Positions 5,754 through 13,534 of a DNA stretch of 13,831 nucleotides are shown in pieces. How positions within the stretch are numbered: the first letter of the stretch is position 1; each line of letters starts with the position of its first letter. Source of the stretch: Kofleriaceae bacterium. Its GTDB lineage: Bacteria > Myxococcota_A > Polyangia > Haliangiales > Haliangiaceae. The notes under the pieces were generated by a model. It did no database searches, was not told the DNA's origin, and saw nothing but the letters and a program-made list of their open reading frames with translations. The stretch lies in NCBI GenBank assembly GCA_016763395.1, contig JAESTW010000080.1:1-13831 (forward strand), written 5' to 3'. Position numbers and translations under genes: made by a program.

Positions 5754-7274
5754 ATGAAAATCCCCAACAAGCCCAAGGTAATCATTCGGGATTGCAAACA
5801 TTACGACGCCAAGAAAATTGAAGAAATCATCGCCCAGGGCTTGGAGCAGCTTGAGCTTCACCCCAGTGGTCGCACCCTCGTTAAACCAAACCTGGTTGCA
5901 GCCGGAGAGTTCTTCCCTCACGCACACACGCGTCCCGAGTTTGCCGAAGGCGTGTTGCGAGCACTGCAATCTCGAGGCGGGAGCGAAATCACCGAGCTCG
6001 CTGTCGGCGAACGTTGTGGCATCACCATCCCAACTCGAAACGCCTTCGCGGACTCGGGATTTAACGCCATGCTCAAACGCGTTCCCGGCGTAAAGCGCTA
6101 CTTCTTTGAAGAGGAGCCCCAGGTAGAAATCCCTCTCACGCATCCACAACGATTGCGCGATTACGTCTTCACACCGGAGCCAGTCGCCAAGGCAGACTTC
6201 TTTGTAAACTTGCCGAAGTTCAAAGCCCATCCTTGGACGACTGTCACCTTCTCGATGAAGAACTACATTGGGATTCAGGATGACCGACACAGACTCATCG
6301 ATCACGACCACCGGCTAAATGAGAAAATTGCTGATTTGCAGTACATCCTGCAACCGCAATTCATCGCCATTGACGCCATCATCGCCGGCGAGGGACGAAT
6401 GCTTACCCCCATTCCGGTCGACATGGGGCTCATCATAATGGGCAACAGCCAAGTCGCGTTCGACGCGGTTTGTTGCGCCATCATCGGCGTTGATCCACAG
6501 AGTGTAGATCACATCCGGCTCGCCTCGGAATACGGCTTTGGAACGACGGATTTGGAGGCCATTGAAATCTCAGGCGATGTCAGTCTCGCCCAAGCGCAGG
6601 CACGAGCCAAAGGCTTCAAAGTCGGTCGTATTCGCGTTGAGGATTACTTTAGAGGTACTTCCATCAGCGCGTATTCTGGTTCTCCACCCGAGCCAGAGCA
6701 CAGCGATTACTGTTGGGGCGGATGTCCGGGTGCTATTGAGGAGGCCATTGAAATCCTCCGAATTTATGATAGCGAGACTGATACCAAGATGCCCCGGATT
6801 CATGTTGTCTTTGGCAACTACGAGGGGGAGCTCGATGTTGGACCTGGCGAGCAAGTGATTTTCATTGGCGACTGCTGTCAGTGGCAGGGCACGCTAGCTG
6901 GCGAGCTTGTACAAATCCAAAGTACGTATACAGACCGGACAGAGATTGATCCGCATCACGCCGAGCACGAGGACATTTACGCCAAAATGCTGAAAATTGG
7001 CAAGCTGGTGCGAAAAGCGAAAGGCAAGTCTCACCTTCGAATCGAAGGTTGTCCGGTAAGCGTGGCGGAGCAAGCACTGGCACTCGTTCAACTCGGTGGC
7101 CTAAAGAATCCCTATCTCGATCCATCGCAAGCCATTTCCTTCAACAAAGGATACATCGGCTGGAAAGGCCGTACCGCGATCAATCGCATACTGGGCAAAA
7201 AATATCAGGAGCACGGTGCGTACAAAGAGCGCGGACATGCCAAGCCCGAGTTGGCAAAGAAAAGCTCTGATTGA
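5754..7274 (+). CDS. DUF362 domain protein with cysteine-rich, NuoB-like C-terminal half
   Basis: This 506-residue protein begins with a DUF362 domain (about 7-275): VKPNLVAAGEF at 43-53, FFVNLPKFKAHPWTTVTFSM at 149-168, KNYIGIQDDRHR at 169-180, and FDAVCCAIIGVDP at 236-248. DUF362 proteins are often joined to 4Fe-4S ferredoxin domains, and their reaction is unknown. Here no ferredoxin motif is present. The C-terminal part instead has CWGGC (320-324), VIFIGDCCQWQGT (368-380) and IEGCPVSVAEQALALVQLGG (430-449). That order resembles the proximal [4Fe-4S] site of NuoB and hydrogenase small subunits (CxxC, then G-x-C-xx-x-G, then GCPP), so an iron-sulfur cluster is an inference. No signal peptide or membrane helix is seen, which points to the cytoplasm. 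ATG 5754 is the chosen start although it lacks a Shine-Dalgarno sequence. The stop is 1 nt before the preferred start of the kinase gene, so the two are probably co-translated. Confidence 0.9.
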   Translation: MKIPNKPKVIIRDCKHYDAKKIEEIIAQGLEQLELHPSGRTLVKPNLVAAGEFFPHAHTRPEFAEGVLRALQSRGGSEITELAVGERCGITIPTRNAFADSGFNAMLKRVPGVKRYFFEEEPQVEIPLTHPQRLRDYVFTPEPVAKADFFVNLPKFKAHPWTTVTFSMKNYIGIQDDRHRLIDHDHRLNEKIADLQYILQPQFIAIDAIIAGEGRMLTPIPVDMGLIIMGNSQVAFDAVCCAIIGVDPQSVDHIRLASEYGFGTTDLEAIEISGDVSLAQAQARAKGFKVGRIRVEDYFRGTSISAYSGSPPEPEHSDYCWGGCPGAIEEAIEILRIYDSETDTKMPRIHVVFGNYEGELDVGPGEQVIFIGDCCQWQGTLAGELVQIQSTYTDRTEIDPHHAEHEDIYAKMLKIGKLVRKAKGKSHLRIEGCPVSVAEQALALVQLGGLKNPYLDPSQAISFNKGYIGWKGRTAINRILGKKYQEHGAYKERGHAKPELAKKSSD

Positions 7275-7275
7275 T

Positions 7276-9162
7276 ATGCCATCACCCGAAGTAGAACTCG
7301 ATAGCCGGACAACAACGCGGCTGGAAGCCTGGCTGGAGACGATTCGCCAGAGCAGCGGTGTTGGTTCTGCTGCCACTCTGCTGCCACCAGTGAACAGTGA
7401 CCTTTCTCTGTGGGAAGCCTTTGCGGCAACTACCATGGGCGGATCCGCAGCACCGCTCAAAATAGGAAGAACCCTGGCAGAAGGGGGAATGGGTATTGTC
7501 AAAGTTGCTGAGCAACGAGCGCTGGGTCGCATGGTTGTTGTCAAAACCATGCGTGGAGAAGGCAGCCACCAGCAAACGCAGCAGGTACTGCGGGAGGCTT
7601 GGGCGACAGGCGCACTTGAGCATCCCAACATCGTCCCGGTGCACGATATTCGCGTAGATGAAAATGGCGCGCCAGTGATTATCCTCAAGCGAATCGAGGG
7701 TGACAGCTGGGCCGATCTTATGCACGATGCAGGCACAGTCCGTGAGCGATTTGGCGCTAGTGACCTGTTGAAGTGGAACCTCGATGTACTCAGGCAAATA
7801 ACGCAGGCAATACGCTACGCTCACAGCAAGGGCATTCTGCATCGAGACCTCAAGCCGGACAACGTCATGATTGGGGAGTTCGGCGAGGTGTATTTGGTCG
7901 ACTGGGGAATCGCACTGCGCCTTGACGATAGAGCAGATTCACCTCTGCAAGCCGCTCGGGATCAGACTACCATGGCCGGAACCCCCTGCTACCTGGCTCC
8001 CGAAATGCTCGGTGACCACCCTCTCGATCATCGCACAGACATATACCTACTGGGTGCGGTTCTCTTCGAGATATTGGCGGGAGATCCACCGCACAGTACC
8101 GAGAGCATGCAGGAGCTGGTGCGTGATATCCGTGCCTCCTGCCCCACCTTCCCGGACGGTATTTCGCCGGATTTGGAATCCATTTGCAAGCAGGCGATGG
8201 CGGCGTCCATGGACGAGCGTTTTGAGGACGCCAGCGCCTTTGCTGAAGCGCTGAGACAACATACTACCCACCGAGAGTCGGAACTCCTGGCCATGGAGGC
8301 CGATGCAAAGCTGCGCGTCATGAACGACTTACTCGCATCGGACAACGTCGAAAAACAGCTTCTCTACCAACACTTTGGAGTAATTCGATATGCGTATGCC
8401 CAGTCTATCGACATTTGGCCGGACAACAACGACGCGGTTGAGGGCTTGCGAAGTGCGCGCATTGCTCTTATCGAGTTTGAGTTAGGTCAAGAAAACCCGC
8501 AGGCAGCTCTCTCTATCCTAAATGAACTGACCGACCCACCGTTGGAACTTGTGTCTCAGGTCAACCAGCAATTGGACGCACAACGTGCCCAGCAAAAAGA
8601 GCTCGACCAATTCCGACTTAACTCAGATGAGTCTCTCGGACGCCGGACACGTATATTTGTATTGGGAATACTCGGAGTCCTGTGGACTATCATTCCCTTT
8701 ATCGAGCACTTCTCCCACTCAGCGTGGCGCAATTCCTATGGAGGAATGATTTTTGCGAGCAGTGCACTTTGGGCTTTCGCACTGCTCTTGTTCTTCTGGG
8801 CACGAGAGTCACTCATGAAAACTGCCTTCAACCGGAAGTTGTCATTTATTCTGAATGCCACCTTCCCAGCCCAAATCGTATTCTTCATTGGCATGGCGAT
8901 GTTGAATGCTCCTTTTGTACACACCGAGATCTTGATGCTCATGCTCTGGGGAATTTTTGCAATAGCGACCGTAGGCTCGGTCGACATGCGCTTTGCTCCT
9001 GCCGCCCTTGGCTATTTCGCGGGCTTCCTAGTTGCCGCGCGCTTCCCCGACTATCGTTTTCTCGCCTTCTCGGCATGTCACGCCCTGCTGACTATCAACG
9101 GTATAATCGTGTGGATAAAAACAATGAAACCAAGGTCGCCCGCGAGTGCCGATGCCGGCTAA
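7276..9162 (+). CDS. Membrane-anchored Ser/Thr protein kinase (PknB/Hanks type)
   Basis: This 628-residue kinase is counted from ATG 7276. The domain spans about 60-330: glycine loop AEGGMGIVKV, ATP-binding lysine in VVVKTM (Lys90), helix-C glutamate (about Glu107), catalytic loop HRDLKPDNVMI (Asp191), then DWG (209-211) in place of DFG. The activation segment holds MAGTPCYLAPEM, followed by DHRTDIYLLGAVLFEILAG. The catalytic residues are present, so it should be active. An alpha-helical, Gln/Glu-rich stretch (about 340-450) follows. Some six hydrophobic helices fill roughly 458-614, so the kinase is cytoplasmic and anchored by a C-terminal multi-pass domain of unknown function. ATG 7276 starts 1 nt after the DUF362 stop. 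GTG 7216 and ATG 7237 are in frame but overlap the DUF362 gene and add no conserved sequence. Substrate and signal are unknown; the coupling suggests a functional link to the DUF362 protein. Confidence 0.92.
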   Translation: MPSPEVELDSRTTTRLEAWLETIRQSSGVGSAATLLPPVNSDLSLWEAFAATTMGGSAAPLKIGRTLAEGGMGIVKVAEQRALGRMVVVKTMRGEGSHQQTQQVLREAWATGALEHPNIVPVHDIRVDENGAPVIILKRIEGDSWADLMHDAGTVRERFGASDLLKWNLDVLRQITQAIRYAHSKGILHRDLKPDNVMIGEFGEVYLVDWGIALRLDDRADSPLQAARDQTTMAGTPCYLAPEMLGDHPLDHRTDIYLLGAVLFEILAGDPPHSTESMQELVRDIRASCPTFPDGISPDLESICKQAMAASMDERFEDASAFAEALRQHTTHRESELLAMEADAKLRVMNDLLASDNVEKQLLYQHFGVIRYAYAQSIDIWPDNNDAVEGLRSARIALIEFELGQENPQAALSILNELTDPPLELVSQVNQQLDAQRAQQKELDQFRLNSDESLGRRTRIFVLGILGVLWTIIPFIEHFSHSAWRNSYGGMIFASSALWAFALLLFFWARESLMKTAFNRKLSFILNATFPAQIVFFIGMAMLNAPFVHTEILMLMLWGIFAIATVGSVDMRFAPAALGYFAGFLVAARFPDYRFLAFSACHALLTINGIIVWIKTMKPRSPASADAG

Positions 9163-9172
9163 GGGGCTGAGT

Positions 9173-10792
9173 TCAAAACTCGTATATCTCGGGAACCCCG
9201 GCTAAAACTCGAAGCACTTCGATCTGGCCTTCGACTTGTCCGAGGCCGTTGACCTCCAAGGTCCCACAAACGCCATCTCGCAAGATTGCCGCGCGGAGCT
9301 CCTGCCCGGTGCGTGAGCCACTTCCTCCACCAGAAAGTGAGCGTCGATGCGCTGCCAGCACCATCGTCATCGCGTCGTAGGCGTGAGCGGAAGCGGAAGG
9401 TGGCGGGCGGCCGATATGCTTGCGAAACTCATTGCGAAACTCGCGAGCCTGTTCACTGACGTCCAACTCTAGCCCTCCCGGACAGGCACTAACGATCAGC
9501 GCCCCCTCCACTGCTGCTCCGCCCCTGGCAGCCAAATCACCTCCAAGCCAGGCCCCAGACCCCATAAGTTGGACGATTCTCGGAATGCGCCCTCCGTGTT
9601 TCTGGCGCAAACTCAATGGGCTCACGCTGTCTCGGCTCTCCAATTCGACATTGAAGTAGGGCAAGTAGCTGGCAACCAATGCCGCGCGCGCCGTACGGTC
9701 CGGGATGTACAGCAAGTCAAATTCGATGTCCGGCGAAAAACTCTTCCACGACCTTCGCCCATACTGGCGATAGTGTTGACGCAGTCGCTTGTTGGTCTTC
9801 GGATTCAAGTTGAGAAATGCTCGTACATCATTCTCAAGATCAATCGCTGCCGGGTCGTAGGTCCCCAACATAACGACTTCGACACCCAAGCTTCGTGCGG
9901 ACGCTGCGAACGCGTTTGCCTGCAACAGGCCAAGCTCGTCTCGAGGCGCCAAGACCGCTAGCGATTGAAAGCCCAACTCGGTTGCCACGATCGCTGCCTG
10001 CTCAGCCTCAAATGCCGGCGAGAGCACCAAGCGAAACACATTCTTGCTGTCCGCGTACCCTGCAGTCGGTGCCAATACAGCGATGGGAAGTCTTTGGACC
10101 CGTGCCTCGAAAGCGGCAGCAGCCGACTCGTATTTCCCAATCGGACCAATTGCCAGTAGGCACCCCGCTTTCGCCGCCCGGACCACAGCCTCTCGGGCCC
10201 CTTCTTCGCTGCCTTGGGTATCTAGAATCAGGAGATTGACATTTTCGTCCGATAAGGCCGCCACGGAAATCCCATCGAGAAAGGCTCGTCCGATAGCCGC
10301 ATGGTCCCCACTCAGTGGCAGCAGTACTGCAATCTTGTGCGTATCTATGGTGTTCGGACGGTCTCGCAGCCGAGCCAATACACCCTGCCATTCCTGACGT
10401 AGGCGCGGGTCTTGTCCGGCCTCTTGAGCATACCGCTCGGCACTATCCGAATCTCCAGCATGCAATGCCAAGAGCGATCGCCGCAGCAGCACTAAAGAGG
10501 CGGCAAGACTGGGTTCCAAGCTTGGCAGTTTGCCACTTGGAATTCGGTCAACCAGCTGGCTGAGCTTGCCAAGAGTCTCATCTGAGATATCCTGTCCGCG
10601 CCTCTCGAGCTGTGCTGCTACTTGCAGAGCCGCACTGGCCTGCCCTGTGGCTATCAACTCTTCTAATTTTGAATGTCCGACCAGCGCGCTATCGCTATTG
10701 CTTTCGCTATCGGCGTGATGTGAACTGCTCTTGGGGCCTCGAGCTCCACCGCATGAAAGTAGCGATGCGCAGATCGCAAGCCGAATGATCAT
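9173..10792 (-). CDS. Periplasmic-binding-protein-like lipoprotein, LpoA / penicillin-binding protein activator type
   Basis: This 539-residue lipoprotein has a short signal peptide ending in LLSC (Cys14), then a Ser/His/Asp-rich linker. A helical, TPR-like region (about 38-145) resembles the N-terminal domain of LpoA-type activators. From about residue 152 it is a type I periplasmic-binding fold, starting HKIAVLLPLSG and continuing with IGRAFLDGI, AIGPIG (214-219), LPIAVLAPTAGY (235-246) and a late AHAYDAMTMVLAA (469-481). LpoA in enterobacteria activates PBP1a in peptidoglycan synthesis; many homologues elsewhere are annotated only as ABC substrate-binding proteins. Here a role in envelope growth is an inference, and a ligand receptor is the alternative. 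ATG 10792 starts 1 nt after the dnaJ-like stop without a clear Shine-Dalgarno sequence, so translation is probably coupled. It is the last gene of the chaperone operon and converges on the kinase gene with a 10-bp gap. Confidence 0.85.
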   Translation of the reverse strand: MIIRLAICASLLSCGGARGPKSSSHHADSESNSDSALVGHSKLEELIATGQASAALQVAAQLERRGQDISDETLGKLSQLVDRIPSGKLPSLEPSLAASLVLLRRSLLALHAGDSDSAERYAQEAGQDPRLRQEWQGVLARLRDRPNTIDTHKIAVLLPLSGDHAAIGRAFLDGISVAALSDENVNLLILDTQGSEEGAREAVVRAAKAGCLLAIGPIGKYESAAAAFEARVQRLPIAVLAPTAGYADSKNVFRLVLSPAFEAEQAAIVATELGFQSLAVLAPRDELGLLQANAFAASARSLGVEVVMLGTYDPAAIDLENDVRAFLNLNPKTNKRLRQHYRQYGRRSWKSFSPDIEFDLLYIPDRTARAALVASYLPYFNVELESRDSVSPLSLRQKHGGRIPRIVQLMGSGAWLGGDLAARGGAAVEGALIVSACPGGLELDVSEQAREFRNEFRKHIGRPPPSASAHAYDAMTMVLAAHRRSLSGGGSGSRTGQELRAAILRDGVCGTLEVNGLGQVEGQIEVLRVLAGVPEIYEF

Positions 10793-10793
10793 G

Positions 10794-11705
10794 CTAGATG
10801 TCTCGAAACAACGATCGCAGTTTATCTACAAAACCCTGACGCTCGGGGTGGGCAACCGCCGAACCACCTTCCTCTGAATTGAATCGCTCTAACAACTCAC
10901 GCTGCGATTCGTTCAAATTCGTTGGTGTTTCGACAACTATTCGCACCATATGATCACCGCGGGCGGCATTGGCCGACGAGGATTTTGGTAGCCCCTTGCC
11001 GCGAATCCTAAGAATTCTTCCACTCTGAGTTCCTTCGGGAACACGCATCCGAACTTTTCCGTCCAAACACGGTATGTCAACCACGGTGCCCAGTGCAGCT
11101 TGCGGAAAGCTAACCGGAACTTCACACCAGATATCATGCCCTTCGCGCCGAAGTACCGGATGGTCTTTGATGCGAAGAATAATATGCAAATCCCCACGTG
11201 GACCACCGTGCTCACCGCTCAGTCCCTCGCCGCGAATCCTTCGAATCGCTCCCTCTTTGCTGGCGACTGGAACGGTGACAACAAACTCGCGATCGGGACC
11301 GCTCTTTTGCGGGATGGTTATCGTCTTGTCGCAGCCAAAGGCCGCTTCATCCAAGCTTACTTCCAAGGTATAGCGAAGCTCTTTGCCCCGCTCTTTGGTC
11401 TTCTTCCGACGCCTAAGAATATCACCCACGAGATCGTCAAAGGCATCCACAACATTTTCAAAACCAGAACTCGCCTCGCCTCCCACTGCCGAATGGCCAT
11501 AGCGATCATAGCGCTGCCGCAATTTCTCGTCCGAGAGAACACCGTACGCTTCGTTAACCTCCTTGAAGCGCCCCTCTGCTTTCTGCCCAGGGTTGAGATC
11601 TGGGTGAAAGCGCCTCGCCAAATCTCGGTACGCACGTTTTAACTCGGCGTCATCTGCCTTTTTACTAACTCCGAGGATTGAGTAGTAGTCGCGTTGTTTG
11701 CTCAT
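10794..11705 (-). CDS. dnaJ: DnaJ-like co-chaperone without zinc finger
   Basis: This 303-residue Hsp40 stimulates the ATPase of DnaK and delivers clients. The J domain (about 5-70) has the essential HPD at 34-36 (RRFHPDLNPG). A very short glycine-poor linker replaces the usual G/F region (about 71-105). The C-terminal substrate-binding domains follow: ELRYTLEVSLDEAAFGCDKT from 109, IRRIRGEGLSGEHGGPRGDL from 154, and PVSFPQAALGTVVDIPCLDG from 197. The four CxxCxGxG zinc repeats of canonical DnaJ are absent. The sequence passes from TITIPQ (128-133) directly to KSGPDREFVVTVP, as if the finger had been excised. This is a class B (CbpA-like) layout in the position normally held by class A dnaJ. 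ATG 11705 overlaps the dnaK stop by 4 bp (ATGA), and GAGAG lies just upstream. Assignment is firm; the symbol follows operon position, and cbpA-like would be equally fair. Confidence 0.92.
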   Translation of the reverse strand: MSKQRDYYSILGVSKKADDAELKRAYRDLARRFHPDLNPGQKAEGRFKEVNEAYGVLSDEKLRQRYDRYGHSAVGGEASSGFENVVDAFDDLVGDILRRRKKTKERGKELRYTLEVSLDEAAFGCDKTITIPQKSGPDREFVVTVPVASKEGAIRRIRGEGLSGEHGGPRGDLHIILRIKDHPVLRREGHDIWCEVPVSFPQAALGTVVDIPCLDGKVRMRVPEGTQSGRILRIRGKGLPKSSSANAARGDHMVRIVVETPTNLNESQRELLERFNSEEGGSAVAHPERQGFVDKLRSLFRDI

Positions 11706-13531
11706 TCGGCGCTCTCATCCAGACCCGCCTGAGAATAGATAAGCTCGCCCAAGCGCTGTGCAGACATTTCCAATCTGTCCACGGCCGCAATAACTTCCTC
11801 ACTGGTCCCGGACTCGACAGTTTGCCGACACTCCACAAGGTCCGTTTGCAACATTTCTCGCTCTGCCTCACTCAGAATTTCTCCAAACTCTGCCAGCGCG
11901 CGCTCTGATGTGTAAAGCAGTGACTCTGCCTTGTTTTTTGCCGCAGCCAGGTCCGCCCGCGTCGCGTCGCTCTCGGCACTCTGTACCGCTTCGTTGATGA
12001 TGCGAAGAATTTCCCCTTCGTCCAGTCCGGTCGTCGGCTCGACGTTTACGCTTTGCTCTTTACCGGTACCCAAGTCCGATGCACTCGCTCGTAAAATCCC
12101 ATTGGCATCAATATCAAATGCAACTTCGATACGTGGCACTCCTCGGGGCGCTGGCGGAATCCCTACCAGTTGAAAATGCGCTAGGGACTTGTTGTCCTCC
12201 GCCATTTCGCGTTCCCCTTGCAGCGCGTGAACATTCACGAAATCCTGATTGTCGATTGCGGTTGAGAATACTTCTGTTGCTCGGCAAGGCACCGTCGTGT
12301 TGCGATCAATGAGCTTGGTAAACACGCCACCAGCGGTCTCGACGCCCAAGGAAAGTGGTGTCACATCCAAAAGTAGCACTTCCTGAACTTCTCCAGTTAA
12401 CACACCACCCTGGATTGCCGCTCCCATAGCCACAACCTCATCGGGATTCACCCCCCGATGTCCGGCCTTCCCGAAGAATTCTTTGATGACCTCTTGTACG
12501 CGAGGCATACGAGTTTGTCCGCCTACAAGCAACACCACATCAATGTCGCCAGGTGCCAGACCAATGTCGCTCAGTGCCTGTTTGCAGGGTGCTAATGTGC
12601 GTTGTACATACTCTTCAACAAGCCCCTCCAAGGTTGCCCGAGAAAGGTTGAGTTGCAGGTGTTTGGGCCCAGACTCATCCGCCGCGATAAAGGGCAGGTT
12701 GATGTCGGTTTCCATGGCGCTGGACAGCTCTTGCTTTGCCTTTTCCGCCGCTTCTCGCAGACGTTGTAGTGCCAGCTGGTCTCCGCGTAAATCGTAGCCC
12801 TTCTCCTTTTCAGCAAACACGGAAAGCAAATGCTCGACTAAAGCGTTATCGAAGTCCTCCCCGCCCAGGAAGGTGTCTCCGTTGGTGGAGCGGACACGAA
12901 AAATACCGTCTGCCAGCTCGAGAATTGAAATATCGAAGGTGCCACCACCGAGATCGTAGACCGCAACTGTCTCAGCCTCTTCACTATCGAGACCGTAGGC
13001 CAAGGCCGCTGCCGTGGGCTCGTTTATGATCCGAAGTACATCGAGTCCGGCAATTCGTCCGGCCGCTTTAGTCGCCTGTCTCTGTGCATCATCGAAATAG
13101 GCGGGAACCGTAATTACAGCCTCGGTTACTTCTGTGCCGAGATAGTCCTCAGCGGTCTGTCGCATCTTGCGCAAAACCATCGATGATATTTCAGGCGGCG
13201 AATACATCCGTCCCTGAACTTGAACATGGGCATCCTCGTTGTCCGAGGGAGTGATTTCAAATGGGGTTGTAAGGATCAGCCGCTGGATATGCGGATCTTC
13301 AAATTTACGCCCCATCAAGCGTTTGACAGCGAACACCGTGTTGCCAGGATTGGTTACCGCTTGGCGTTTGGCGATTTGTCCGACAAGACGCTCACCACCA
13401 TCGGCAAATGCCACGACCGAAGGAGTTGTCCGGGCGCCTTCTGCGTTGGCGATCACCACAGGGCTACCGCCTTCCATCACGGCTACACAGGAGTTGGTGG
13501 TTCCCAAGTCAATGCCAATCACCGACCCCAT
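11702..13531 (-). CDS. dnaK: Chaperone protein DnaK (Hsp70)
   Basis: This 609-residue Hsp70 is slightly shorter than E. coli DnaK (638). The nucleotide-binding domain spans 1-380: IGIDLGTTNSCVAVMEG at 5-21, AVKRLMGRKF at 68-77 with catalytic Lys70, AVITVPAYFDDAQRQATKAA at 138-157, INEPTAAALAYGL at 169-181, DLGGGTFDISIL at 193-204, and VLLVGGQTRMP at 333-343. The conserved interdomain linker VLLLD is at 385-389. The substrate-binding domain follows (TPLSLGVET, LQGERE, APRGVPRIEVAFDIDANGIL), then the helical lid from about 505. The C-terminus ends LDESAE, without the EEVKD-type motif of E. coli. ATG 13531 is supported by AAGGA 7 nt upstream. The gap to the grpE stop is 3 nt, and the 3' end overlaps the dnaJ-like gene by 4 bp. 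ATP-driven cycling with GrpE and the DnaJ-like protein is expected in the cytoplasm. Confidence 0.98.
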   Translation of the reverse strand: MGSVIGIDLGTTNSCVAVMEGGSPVVIANAEGARTTPSVVAFADGGERLVGQIAKRQAVTNPGNTVFAVKRLMGRKFEDPHIQRLILTTPFEITPSDNEDAHVQVQGRMYSPPEISSMVLRKMRQTAEDYLGTEVTEAVITVPAYFDDAQRQATKAAGRIAGLDVLRIINEPTAAALAYGLDSEEAETVAVYDLGGGTFDISILELADGIFRVRSTNGDTFLGGEDFDNALVEHLLSVFAEKEKGYDLRGDQLALQRLREAAEKAKQELSSAMETDINLPFIAADESGPKHLQLNLSRATLEGLVEEYVQRTLAPCKQALSDIGLAPGDIDVVLLVGGQTRMPRVQEVIKEFFGKAGHRGVNPDEVVAMGAAIQGGVLTGEVQEVLLLDVTPLSLGVETAGGVFTKLIDRNTTVPCRATEVFSTAIDNQDFVNVHALQGEREMAEDNKSLAHFQLVGIPPAPRGVPRIEVAFDIDANGILRASASDLGTGKEQSVNVEPTTGLDEGEILRIINEAVQSAESDATRADLAAAKNKAESLLYTSERALAEFGEILSEAEREMLQTDLVECRQTVESGTSEEVIAAVDRLEMSAQRLGELIYSQAGLDESAE

Positions 13532-13534
13532 AGA

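Noticed and set aside
5721..6311. 196-codon minus-strand open frame opposite the DUF362 gene
   Set aside because: It is a shadow of the DUF362 reading frame with no domain or ribosome site.
7216..7275. GTG 7216 as the kinase start
   Set aside because: It would overlap the DUF362 gene by 59 bp and add residues with no conserved feature; ATG 7276 directly after the stop is simpler.
7101..7842. Two minus-strand frames opposite the kinase 5' part
   Set aside because: They overlap each other and the conserved kinase domain on the other strand, and have no motif.
11100..11642. 180-codon plus-strand open frame opposite the dnaJ-like gene
   Set aside because: It lies fully antisense to a gene with clear J-domain and C-terminal motifs, shows no recognisable domain, and has no separate promoter evidence.
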